The translations under genes and the position numbers were made by a program. Under the pieces are notes generated by a model. It was not told where the DNA came from, did no database searches, and saw only the letters and a list, made by a program, of their open reading frames with translations. From the NCBI GenBank assembly GCA_017746715.1, contig JAGHZQ010000047.1, forward strand, positions 124,001 to 188,000: DNA of 64,000 bases, given 5' to 3'. Origin of the DNA: Cyanobacteria bacterium SBLK (GTDB taxonomy: Bacteria; Cyanobacteriota; Cyanobacteriia; Cyanobacteriales; Spirulinaceae). Position 1 is the first letter of the stretch; each line of letters opens with the position of its first letter. This document shows, piece after piece, positions 56,073-64,000 of the stretch.

Positions 56073-57734
56073 ATGAAAACCGAAAAGCCCGATCGCTCCA
56101 ACGATAAAGCGGATAATCTCGAAAACCGAGAAAAAGCGATCGTGCCATCCCCTAAATTCCTTCGTAAAAAGATAGTTAACCCCAAAAGCGTTAACACGAA
56201 TATTAATGACTTTCGCTATCTTTCGCGATCGAAGAATACCCTTTGGTTTTTTATTTTGGGAGTTGCCCTGCTGGTCGGAGGCATTGGTTTGTGGGCCCTG
56301 TCTCGCTTGCAAGAGCCCGCACCGCAGACGGCAGACGAGGCCGCGCCGCCTCGCGCGGAAGCCGCTTTGCCCGTTAGAGCCGTACAAGCCGTACAAGCCC
56401 CCATTCAAGCCTGGGTTTTTGGGGAAGGACTCGGCCGCGCCGTTCGCTTCAAACACCTCACCTTTAATTCTCGCGGGACGATAACGTTTGTCAAAAAGGT
56501 GAACGGTCGGGATTTGCGCGAAGGAGATTTTGTCAGGCAAGGCGAACTGTTAGCCTTGGTCGATCGCCGCTCTTCCGATGCAGATTTGCGGGTGCAGCGA
56601 GCGAGCTTGATCGAATCCCAAACCCAAGTTTCCCAGGCTCAAGCCAGCTTACAACAAGCCATCGATGATAAAATCGGAGCCGACGCCTCCTTGGAACAAG
56701 CAAAAGCGTCTCTGGTGGAAGCGCAAGCCAATTTCCGCACCACCGTCAACGATCGCGAATTCGCCGAACGGGAATATTTGCGCCGCAAAGAGTTATACGA
56801 TTCGGGGGTAATTACCCGCAGCGAATTAGACAGCTACGAAACCCAGTATAAGAATGCGATCGCGGCCATCGACGGGGCGCAAAGTCAAGTGAATTCGGCC
56901 CGAAAACAAGTCCAATCCGCCATTGCCCAAGTAAGTTCGGCTCAAAAACAAGTGGAATCCAATGCAGCAGGCGTGAGATCGGCAGTATTTGGGGTCGATC
57001 GCGCCAATGCACAATTGCAGAAAGTGCAAGTCGATCGCGAAGATACCGCTCTCGTCGCTCCCTTTGACGGCGCGATCGCCCATTTGAACATTCGCCAAGG
57101 AGACTACTGGACTCCGGAAATCGTGCAAGCTGGCTCGACTTACGACACCCTCATCGAACGCATTCCCATTATCGTCATCGACCCCCGCAGTTTTGAAGTA
57201 GAAATCGAATTGCCAGTCTTCCAAGGAAGTCAGGTGAGACCGGGACAGAGAGCTTTTATTATGGGGGATTCCGAACGCAGCAATAATAACGGTAAAACTC
57301 TAACCAACGAGGAATTGATGAAGCAAGCCAAAGCTTCCGGGCGGGTCTTTTCCGTTAGTCCTTCGGTTTCCCCGGGGGCGCGATCGGTCAGCGCCATCGT
57401 GCGGATCGAGCGGGGCAATGCCAATATTTTTAACAACGAGCGAGTGGGGGTGTGGATTGCGGTAGAAGAAAAGAACAATGCGGTGGTCGTCCCGTGGAAT
57501 ACTTTGGTGTATCGCGATCGCATTCCCTATATTTTTGCGGTCAAGGCAGGGGCAAATGGAGAGCGAATTGCCGAACAGAGAGAAGTTCAGCGCGGGATCG
57601 TCGGCCTGACCCTGCAAGAAATTCAAACCAATCTCAAACCGGGCGAATGGGTCGTCACCGATGGGAAAGAAAATTTGGTAGACGGTGCCCCAGTTGACGT
57701 GACCATCAAAGAACGGGGGGTCTTTGAGGAATGA
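56073..57734 (+). CDS. RND efflux periplasmic adaptor (HlyD/MFP family)
   Basis: A membrane-fusion protein of about 553 residues. One N-terminal helix (TLWFFILGVALLVGGIGLWAL) is followed by a lipoyl half, a long coiled coil (QTQVSQAQASLQQAIDDK to QVESNAAGVRSAVFGVDRA), the second lipoyl half (TALVAPFDGAIAHLNIRQGDYW), and beta-barrel and membrane-proximal domains (NNAVVVPWNTLVYRDRIPY). The start is uncertain: ATG 56073 lies just before a charged cytoplasmic tail; ATG 55896 or 56016 are alternatives. Its TGA overlaps the pump's ATG. No outer-membrane channel gene is next to the pair, so a TolC-like partner encoded elsewhere is expected. Confidence 0.88.
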   Translation: MKTEKPDRSNDKADNLENREKAIVPSPKFLRKKIVNPKSVNTNINDFRYLSRSKNTLWFFILGVALLVGGIGLWALSRLQEPAPQTADEAAPPRAEAALPVRAVQAVQAPIQAWVFGEGLGRAVRFKHLTFNSRGTITFVKKVNGRDLREGDFVRQGELLALVDRRSSDADLRVQRASLIESQTQVSQAQASLQQAIDDKIGADASLEQAKASLVEAQANFRTTVNDREFAEREYLRRKELYDSGVITRSELDSYETQYKNAIAAIDGAQSQVNSARKQVQSAIAQVSSAQKQVESNAAGVRSAVFGVDRANAQLQKVQVDREDTALVAPFDGAIAHLNIRQGDYWTPEIVQAGSTYDTLIERIPIIVIDPRSFEVEIELPVFQGSQVRPGQRAFIMGDSERSNNNGKTLTNEELMKQAKASGRVFSVSPSVSPGARSVSAIVRIERGNANIFNNERVGVWIAVEEKNNAVVVPWNTLVYRDRIPYIFAVKAGANGERIAEQREVQRGIVGLTLQEIQTNLKPGEWVVTDGKENLVDGAPVDVTIKERGVFEE

Positions 57735-60700
57735 AGAAAGAAGTGGAGGGAGAGTTGACAACCTCAACCCATCCCAACCCCCCCAAACCCCATAACGCAG
57801 CCCATGAGGTCAAAAAAGCCTCCCCCTTTGAGGATTTCTTTTTCCTCAAACAAATCTTTGCCCTCTTGCTGGCCCTGCTCTTGCTGGTGGGAGGCGCGAT
57901 CGCCTGGGGCGGGATGGTCAAAGAAGGAGATCCCGAAATCAAACAGGCGATCGCGGACATTACCACGGTCTGGGCTGGAGCCGACCCGGAAACCATCGAA
58001 AATCAAATCACCGACAAACTGGAAACAGAACTCAAATCCCTGCGAGGGCTGGACGAACTCAGCAGCGCCTCTTTTAACGGTCTCTCGAGAATCCAAGTCA
58101 CCTTTCGGGTCGAAGCCGATGTTAGCGACTCCATCGCCCGCGTCCGAGCCGCCGTCAACAAAGCCGAAGCCGATCTCAACGATCGCGCCGAGCCTCCCCA
58201 AATTACCGAAATTTCCTCCCAAGATGCCCCCATTCTTACCCTCGGCCTCTACGGTATCAATCAAACCGTCTTGAGCCGGGTGTCCGAGGATATTCAAGAT
58301 CTGCTAGAAAAAGTCCCCGGAGTGCGGGAAGTAGACTTAATCGGCCAGCGCAAAGAAGCGATCGTCGTGCAACTGCTCCCCGATCGCCTCTTAGAGATGG
58401 GTATTGCCCCGACCCAAGTCGCCAATGCCATTCAACAGAGCAACCTCGACGTGCCTTGGGATAGCATCGAAAGCGACGAAATTGGCGCGCGCGTGGGCTT
58501 TTTCGGGCGCTTTCGCAAGCTCGAAGACTTGCTCGCCCTGCCCGTGGCTCGCATTGGGGATCTGGGTTATGCCGACAACGACGGGCGAGTCGTCACCCTC
58601 GAAGAAGTTGCAGAAGTACGGCGAGATTTAGAGCGGGAAACCACCCGAGCCTTTTTAAGCAGCGAAGGGGAATCCTTCGAACCCCTGATTACCCTCGAGG
58701 TCGTGAAAGTGCCGGGCTCCGATGCCATCCGCATCATCGATCGCTGTCTTGTCGCCCTCGAAGAGGCCAAAAATAACCCGGATCTCTGGCCGAGTGGCAT
58801 GGATTATCGGGTTGTCGTCTCCCAAGCCGATGAGATCGAAGAAGATTTGAACAATTTGACCGGCAATGTCATTCAAGGGGTCGTCGGGGTTTTTGTGGTG
58901 TTGCTTTTCGCCCTGACTTGGCGAGAAGCCATTATTGCCGGCTTATCAATTCCTCTCACGTTTCTAGGTGCTTTAGCGATTCTATTTGCCTTTGGCAATA
59001 CCCTCAATAATTTGGTACAAGCGGGGATGATTCTCTCCTTGGGATTATTGGTGGATGTGTTTATCCTGATGATGGAAGGAATGCACGATGGCATCTACGT
59101 CGAGGGTTTATCTTGGCAAAAGTCCGCCCTCAAAACCGTGAGAACTTACGCCCTGCCTGCCTTTACCGGCCAGCTCACCACCATTTTTGCCCTTGCTCCC
59201 CTGCTGGCCATTAGCGGCACCATGGGACAATTCATTAGCTTTATTCCTCTCACGGCCATCGTTTGCTTGCTGACCAGTTACGTTTTGGCCCTCGTTATCG
59301 ATATTCCCCTGTCTTACTATCTTTTGGGCAATGTATCGGGAGAGTATAAAGCCACGTGGATCGACCGGTTAACCGAAGTGGCATCGAAACGTTTTGCCAA
59401 CTGGACTTTAAGAACAACAGTCCGCTCGAAAGCGATCGCCAACTTGTGGATTTTTGCCGCGATCGCTTTATTTGTCTTTTCTCTCGTCCTCGTATCCACC
59501 ATACCGGGAGAGTTATTTCCCAAATCCGACGGACGCAGGCTGAGCATTAATTTGCGCTTGCCCCCCACCACAACCCTCGATAGTTCGCAGGTGGCAGCCG
59601 ATGAGATCGGGGAAATTCTCCGAGCCAAACCCTATTTTGAAAGCGTTATCAAACAAGTCGGCCTCAAAAGCAACCTCGTGCAAGAAAGCGGCATTCAGCC
59701 CAATGAGGCGGATTATTACGTGGGCTTTTCGGCAGTATTTCTCCCTCAAGACGAACGCAGAAAACTGTCAGAGGAAGAGGGCAATCAGCTGTCCTATGAA
59801 TTGGCTGGAGATTTGAAGTTAGAACTCGACGAGGTGGTTCGCAACTATCCCGGAACAACCCTCACGGTCAATTATCAAAGCACTGGGGAAGGGGGCGATC
59901 CCTTCCAATTGCAGATTAGCGGTTCCGATATGGATGTCTTGCGCCAACTCTCCCGAGAAACGCAATTGGCCTTGCGCCAGATTCCGGGAGCGACAGACGT
60001 GCGAGACGATCTCGGTCCGAAAAACCCGGAAATTCGCGCCCTACCTCGGCGAGAGGCGATGGATTTTTACGGTTTCTCTTCGAGCGATTTGGCAGATCAA
60101 GGCCGTTACTTGATTGCCGATACGGACATTGGCGATTTTCCCATTGGTGGCGGCGAAGAAGATTTAACGATTTATTTAAGTACCAAATGGCCCTCTCGGG
60201 CGGGAGCCATCGGCGGTCCGACCAACTGGCAGGAAATCATGCGGATGCGCTTTGTTAAGTCCGATGGCGAAACCATCGTCGGTTCGCAAATTTTGGAAAC
60301 CCAGCGAGGAGAAGCGCCAATTTCGATTACCCATCAAGAAGCCCAGCGCACGGTGACAGTTCTGGCGAAAACCGAAGGCGGTCGCACTTTAGGGGAGATT
60401 TGGGGGGAATTACAACCGGAACTCGATCGCCTCAAAGAAAATTGGCCCTCGGGATACGAATATAAGTTAGCAGGAGAAGCGGAAACCCAGGCGGAAACTT
60501 TTGGCTCGGCGGGGCAAATGTTAATTGTGTCGCTGTTTTTGATCTTCTCGGTTTTAGTGATTCAATTCGGCTCGTTTTTGCAACCGTTTATTATCATGAT
60601 GTCGATTCCCCTTGCGGCGATCGGGACGTTTTTGGGTTTCTTTCTCACCCGCACGGCGATTTCTTTCCCGGCAGTGATCGGTATGATTTCTTTGACGGGA

Positions 60701-60997
60701 ATTGTGGTGAATGACGCGATCGTGATGGTGGAAATGATGAATAAGTTTCGCGATCGCGGCATGCCCATTCGGGAGGCAGCGGCGCGAGGGGCAGCGGCTC
60801 GCTTGCGTCCGATTTTAACGACCAGCATTACCACCATTGTCGGGGTGATTCCTTTAGCGTTGAGCGATCCCGTTTGGTTTCCCCTCGCCAGCGCGATCGG
60901 CTTTGGTTTGGTCGCGGCGACCTTGAATGCGCTGATTATTATTCCTTGTTTGTATTTGTTGCTGACCGGATCGAAAAAAGAGATTCCCACTCATTGA
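57731..60997 (+). CDS. RND-family efflux pump, inner-membrane transporter
   Basis: A 1088-residue pump with a 12-helix RND layout and two large periplasmic loops. The N-terminal cytoplasmic tail is about 35 residues longer than in AcrB. In the helix 4 proton-relay segment the sequence is LGLLVDVFILMMEGM: the first Asp of the usual Asp-Asp pair is kept and the second is Val. In helix 10, LTGIVVNDAIVMVEMMNKFRDRG carries Asn-Asp where AcrB has the relay Lys. Related alternative relays occur in the wider HAE-1 family, so it can still be a working transporter. It overlaps the adaptor by 4 bp (ATGA). Confidence 0.9.
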   Translation: MKKEVEGELTTSTHPNPPKPHNAAHEVKKASPFEDFFFLKQIFALLLALLLLVGGAIAWGGMVKEGDPEIKQAIADITTVWAGADPETIENQITDKLETELKSLRGLDELSSASFNGLSRIQVTFRVEADVSDSIARVRAAVNKAEADLNDRAEPPQITEISSQDAPILTLGLYGINQTVLSRVSEDIQDLLEKVPGVREVDLIGQRKEAIVVQLLPDRLLEMGIAPTQVANAIQQSNLDVPWDSIESDEIGARVGFFGRFRKLEDLLALPVARIGDLGYADNDGRVVTLEEVAEVRRDLERETTRAFLSSEGESFEPLITLEVVKVPGSDAIRIIDRCLVALEEAKNNPDLWPSGMDYRVVVSQADEIEEDLNNLTGNVIQGVVGVFVVLLFALTWREAIIAGLSIPLTFLGALAILFAFGNTLNNLVQAGMILSLGLLVDVFILMMEGMHDGIYVEGLSWQKSALKTVRTYALPAFTGQLTTIFALAPLLAISGTMGQFISFIPLTAIVCLLTSYVLALVIDIPLSYYLLGNVSGEYKATWIDRLTEVASKRFANWTLRTTVRSKAIANLWIFAAIALFVFSLVLVSTIPGELFPKSDGRRLSINLRLPPTTTLDSSQVAADEIGEILRAKPYFESVIKQVGLKSNLVQESGIQPNEADYYVGFSAVFLPQDERRKLSEEEGNQLSYELAGDLKLELDEVVRNYPGTTLTVNYQSTGEGGDPFQLQISGSDMDVLRQLSRETQLALRQIPGATDVRDDLGPKNPEIRALPRREAMDFYGFSSSDLADQGRYLIADTDIGDFPIGGGEEDLTIYLSTKWPSRAGAIGGPTNWQEIMRMRFVKSDGETIVGSQILETQRGEAPISITHQEAQRTVTVLAKTEGGRTLGEIWGELQPELDRLKENWPSGYEYKLAGEAETQAETFGSAGQMLIVSLFLIFSVLVIQFGSFLQPFIIMMSIPLAAIGTFLGFFLTRTAISFPAVIGMISLTGIVVNDAIVMVEMMNKFRDRGMPIREAAARGAAARLRPILTTSITTIVGVIPLALSDPVWFPLASAIGFGLVAATLNALIIIPCLYLLLTGSKKEIPTH

Positions 60998-61056
60998 GCT
61001 GCATGATGGCGATTTGCACGGTTGAATTTGTTGAGGGAGTTTTCCCGATTTGAACG

Positions 61057-61080
61057 AGAGACAAGGGAGGCCTTGTCTCT
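61057..61080. terminator. Hairpin between convergent pump and kinase genes
   Basis: AGAGACAAGG and CCTTGTCTCT form a perfect 10-bp stem with loop GAGG. The right arm continues ACC, so the site also looks like a member of the GTAG/CTAC palindrome class found near glyA and at 53766. Confidence 0.65.
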
Positions 61081-61105
61081 ACCGTTGGCGTTAATAGGTT
61101 TTGCG

Positions 61106-63178
61106 TTAAATCGGAATGGAAACAATAAATTCTGCCCCATTTCCGAGAGAAGAAATACAACTTAATTCTCCACCGTGACGCTCCACCGCAATCGAATAAC
61201 TAATCGATAATCCCAAACCCGTACCTTTGCCAATTTCTTTGGTGGTAAAAAACGGATCGAATATTTTTCGACGGGTTTCTTCCGACATGCCAGGACCATT
61301 ATCGACAATACAAACCATCGCAAATTTCTCCTTTAACATTGTATGAATGCGGATTGTTGGTTTTTCTATCTCTCCCGCGATCGCTCCTAGTTCTAAAGCA
61401 TCGATCGCATTGCTAATTAAGTTCAGAAAAACCTGATTCAGCTGTCCCGGATAGCATTCAATTTTCGGAAGTTGTCCGTATTCTTTCGCGATTTGAATTT
61501 CCGGACGGTTGGATTTAGCTTTGAGACGATTTTGTAAAATTAATAGCGTGCTCTCTATACCTTCATGTAAGTCTGCCTGTTTGCGATCGGCCTCATCCAA
61601 GCGGGAAAAATTCCGCAAGCTGACAACAATTTCTCGGATGCGTTGAGTGCCGATTTGAATTGAATTGAGAACTTTAGGCAAATCCTCCTGTAAAAACTCG
61701 ATATCGATTTCTTCTTTTTCTTCGGCAATTGCTGGTGTTTCTTGAGGATATTCTTTGTCGTACAGTTGCAGCAAATCGAGTAAGTTGGTCGCATAAGCCT
61801 CTAAATGTCTCAAATTGCCATAAATAAAATTTACGGGATTATTAATTTCGTGGGCAATTCCCGCGACCATCTGCCCTAAACTCGCCATTTTTTCATTTTG
61901 AATTAATTGGGTTTGGGTTTTTTGTAGTTTTATGAGGGTCGCTTGCAAATCCTCATTTTTATCTTTTAATTCTCGAGTCCTCGTCGTTACTTTTTCTTCT
62001 AAAGTAGAACTATAGTCCTGCAATTGTTCGTAGGATTTTTGCAATTGTTCTGTCAGTTGGTTAAACGTACGAGCGAGAATGCCAATTTCGTTATCCGTTA
62101 AAACTGGAGCGGTTTGCAGTTCGGCAAACTGCCCCTCTCTAACTTTTTCTCTCAGCGATCGCGCGGTTTGGGCGATCGCTAAAATCGGTTTGACGATGCG
62201 ACGGCTCATGAAGAGAATGCCCGCCGCTAAAATTGCAGACAGTGCCGAACCCACAAACAGAATAGCATAAGCCAAGCGGCGAGCGGGAGCAAAGGCTTCG
62301 GCTTGTTCCATCTCCACCAACAAGGCCACATCCCGCGCATCCAGCCAGCGATAAGAACCAATCACGGGAATGCCTCGATAATTCCCATACAGCCCGCGAT
62401 CGCTTTTTCCCATCATTGCCTGCTCGATTCCCTCACTTGCTATCCCGTCGGGAAACTCCTCCGAGCCAAATCCTGCCGCCGAAACAAAAGCATTGCGATG
62501 GGTAAAATTAGTCCCCAAATTGGCCACTAAATAGGTTTCTCCCGTCTCCCCCAAACCGCGATCGTCTCGGATAATTTCGTCGAGGCGATCGAGATTGAGA
62601 TGTACCGCCAAAACCCCCAAACGCTTTCCTTCTGCGTTGAAAATAGGAGTTGCGAGGGTGACGGCAGGGCGATCGCCATCGGAAGCGCGATAAAAGTTCG
62701 CAGCAAAAAATTCATGAACATTCCCCATCACTTCGATGCTTTGATCGAGGGGTTCGTAACGACCGATTTTTTCGGAATGGGTAGACGCAACGATCCGATT
62801 TCCCCGAGACAGGAGAAAAATTTCCCGATAGTCAGCGCGATCGCCAATAAAGCCCCCCAAAGAGGCTTGCAAATTCTTTAACGCCGTTTGATATTCGAGG
62901 GTCGATTTTTTCGAGCCGAGCAAAACCCGCGCCTGTTCGCCGATTTCGGGCAAGCGACTGAGGGAAACAAAGGTATTGCGACGATCGCGCAACCAGCGAT
63001 TTAATTCCCCTTCCTTGAGGGAAGCGATCGCCGTCAAGCGGTCGAAAATAGATTCTTTGAGAGATTCCCTCGCCTCGCGAAAAGCAACGTACCCCACCAA
63101 TGCCACGATCGCCAAGGACAGCAGCGAAAAAGAACCGACAATTTGCACCAGCAGGCTTTTTTTCCAGAATTTCAGCAT
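61106..63178 (-). CDS. Membrane histidine kinase (Cache-HAMP-HisKA-HATPase)
   Basis: A 690-residue sensor. Helix 1 is at about 9-31, followed by an extracellular Cache-type domain of about 270 residues, helix 2 ([21 protein letters not shown]), HAMP, and a coiled coil at about 375-430. HisKA has His443 in [19 protein letters not shown]. The HATPase has [18 protein letters not shown] and [11 protein letters not shown]. There is no receiver. The sensor half matches the adenylate cyclase at 33951-35723 along its whole length, giving two outputs for one sensor type. It starts at ATG 63178. A solute-binding protein gene ends 154 bp upstream on the same strand, and the TTCAC repeat lies in that gap. 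Confidence 0.92.
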   Translation of the reverse strand: MLKFWKKSLLVQIVGSFSLLSLAIVALVGYVAFREARESLKESIFDRLTAIASLKEGELNRWLRDRRNTFVSLSRLPEIGEQARVLLGSKKSTLEYQTALKNLQASLGGFIGDRADYREIFLLSRGNRIVASTHSEKIGRYEPLDQSIEVMGNVHEFFAANFYRASDGDRPAVTLATPIFNAEGKRLGVLAVHLNLDRLDEIIRDDRGLGETGETYLVANLGTNFTHRNAFVSAAGFGSEEFPDGIASEGIEQAMMGKSDRGLYGNYRGIPVIGSYRWLDARDVALLVEMEQAEAFAPARRLAYAILFVGSALSAILAAGILFMSRRIVKPILAIAQTARSLREKVREGQFAELQTAPVLTDNEIGILARTFNQLTEQLQKSYEQLQDYSSTLEEKVTTRTRELKDKNEDLQATLIKLQKTQTQLIQNEKMASLGQMVAGIAHEINNPVNFIYGNLRHLEAYATNLLDLLQLYDKEYPQETPAIAEEKEEIDIEFLQEDLPKVLNSIQIGTQRIREIVVSLRNFSRLDEADRKQADLHEGIESTLLILQNRLKAKSNRPEIQIAKEYGQLPKIECYPGQLNQVFLNLISNAIDALELGAIAGEIEKPTIRIHTMLKEKFAMVCIVDNGPGMSEETRRKIFDPFFTTKEIGKGTGLGLSISYSIAVERHGGELSCISSLGNGAEFIVSIPI

Positions 63179-63271
63179 TTTGATGTGGGTGCGATCGCTC
63201 TAACATTCCATTCGACAAAAATTTATTCAATGCGAACAAATGCTTTGTCTACGGCCTCAGTTTTATTTCTC

Positions 63272-63303
63272 AGCCTAATTAAAGATTGTGAAAAACTCGT
63301 GAA
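63272..63303 (-). promoter_or_regulatory. TTCAC-N6-TTCAC direct repeat with TAGGCT -10-like box
   Basis: On the minus strand TTCAC lies at 63303-63299 and 63292-63288 (11-bp period), and TAGGCT (63277-63272) begins 15 bp after the start of the second half-site, as at the other two sites. The flanks GAGTTTTTCACAATCTTT match the site at 3208 exactly. It would drive the kinase gene starting at 63178. Confidence 0.6.
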
Positions 63304-63332
63304 ACCGTTTTGTTTTAACCCATACGATCGCT

Positions 63333-64000
63333 CTAGCGATTCCACGCAGCAAAAATTTCTTCAATACGAGCGATCGCCTCATCGACGGCTTCTTCAGGGG
63401 AGCGTCCCGCGATCGCTTGCTCGATCGCTTGTCCCCAAATGTTTTCCGCTTGCACGTCAGTATAAGCGGGATTCAAAGATTGATAGCTCGGGCGGGTCTT
63501 TTCGGTTTGAAATTGTCGGACGGCTACGGAGATGTGGGGATCGGCGGGATCGTTCCAAAAGGGTTCTGCCGCCAGTTGCGGCATCACTGGGAAATAGCGT
63601 CCCAATGCTCCTTCAATATAAGGGCCGAGATGTTCGGGTTGGATGAAATATTGCAGAAAATCCTTGGCCATTTCTTGACGGGGAGATGCGGCAAAAAGGG
63701 CGATTTGCTTAACGGCAACCCTATATTTTGGCACTTCTCCATCGGGTTCGTTGGGAAATTCGATGGTTGCAATGCGATCGCGATAGATTTCTTCTTCTTC
63801 TTCTCGTTGAGAACTCGGAATGGACAGGGTGGGATTGATCGTCATGACGACTTTTTGATTGAGAAATGCCGTATTATTCGAGCCATCCGTCCAAATTTTC
63901 GCATCTGGTGGCACGTAACCTTGTCGATAAAAATCGACATACCACGTTAAGGCAGCAATAATCTTTTTGCGAACCTCCGCATTTTGAATGAGAAGATTGC
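63333..64000 (-). CDS. ABC-type solute-binding protein, C-terminal part (gene continues past window)
   Basis: The frame is open to the window edge (KKIIAALTWYVDFYRQGYVPPDAKIWTDG near it), so only the C-terminal two-fifths of an SBP_bac_1-type (sugar-like) binding protein is seen. It includes FLNQKVVMTINPTLSIPSS, KQIALFAASPRQEMAKDFLQYF, GRYFPVMPQL and an end helix that closes the second lobe. An acidic run (QREEEEEIYRDR) is an unusual surface loop. No transporter gene follows; the next same-strand gene is the Cache kinase. Confidence 0.85.
   Translation of the reverse strand, partial: NLLIQNAEVRKKIIAALTWYVDFYRQGYVPPDAKIWTDGSNNTAFLNQKVVMTINPTLSIPSSQREEEEEIYRDRIATIEFPNEPDGEVPKYRVAVKQIALFAASPRQEMAKDFLQYFIQPEHLGPYIEGALGRYFPVMPQLAAEPFWNDPADPHISVAVRQFQTEKTRPSYQSLNPAYTDVQAENIWGQAIEQAIAGRSPEEAVDEAIARIEEIFAAWNR

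Noticed and set aside
1-64000. tRNA or rRNA genes
   Set aside because: No cloverleaf-like sequence or rRNA stretch was recognised in any gap; a dedicated scan could still find one.

Overview
The window looks like a chromosomal segment of a cyanobacterium, probably filamentous and Oscillatoriales-like. The evidence is the very dense HIP1 octamer (GCGATCGC) in both genes and gaps, cyanobacterial multidomain sensor kinases, heptamer and palindromic repeats typical of the phylum, and housekeeping genes of cyanobacterial type (glyA, dnaG, clpS, cinA-like, a WecA-type transferase). Gene density is high, both strands are used, and no tRNA or rRNA gene was seen.

Region by region. (1) 1-19.8 kb, all on the plus strand, is a signalling block. 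It holds the 3' end of a hybrid kinase (REC-REC-HPt), a REC-kinase with a duplicated 5' end, a frameshifted kinase relic, an in-frame collapsed copy of the next gene, a giant 3247-residue Ser/Thr kinase/ATPase/GAF/PAS/His kinase/REC protein, a short REC-kinase overlapping it by 4 bp, a Cache-HAMP hybrid kinase and another REC-kinase. (2) 19.8-23.3 kb is an accessory patch: a MITE-like element, a HIP1-free thaumatin-like gene, a glutathione S-transferase gene between two copies of a direct repeat, and a second kinase relic. (3) 23.3-27.9 kb holds a REC-kinase and a polytopic hybrid kinase with a heptamer repeat inside its ATPase domain. (4) 27.9-33.6 kb holds a DinG-like protein without a Walker A lysine, a SirB1-family protein, two small exported proteins, a HAD phosphatase and an orphan Leu/Ile/Val-type binding lipoprotein. 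(5) 33.9-40.5 kb holds a Cache-HAMP adenylate cyclase, then the minus-strand run glyA, glycosyltransferase, cinA-like, and small genes. (6) 40.6-50.2 kb holds tandem MscS channels, clpS, a CPBP protease, a PPP-type phosphatase, dnaG and an amidase-glucosaminidase. (7) 50.7-61 kb holds a PAS-GAF-PAS-GGDEF-EAL protein, a MITE-like element, a HIP1-poor GH18 protein and an RND adaptor/pump pair. (8) 61.1-64 kb holds a Cache-HAMP kinase preceded by a solute-binding protein gene that runs off the window.

How the genes may work together. Ten complete signalling proteins, one partial one, one collapsed one and two relics fit in 64 kb; they feed His-Asp phosphorelay, Ser/Thr phosphorylation, cAMP and c-di-GMP. 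Two links stand out. First, a TTCAC-N6-TTCAC direct repeat with 11-bp spacing, placed at a fixed distance from a TANNCT -10-like box, precedes three kinase transcription units (3.2, 23.3 and 63.3 kb), which suggests one shared regulator. Second, the cyclase (33.9 kb) and the kinase (61.1 kb) share essentially the same extracellular sensor. Each lies directly downstream, on the same strand, of a solute-binding protein gene with no transporter permease in view, which suggests binding-protein-coupled sensing.
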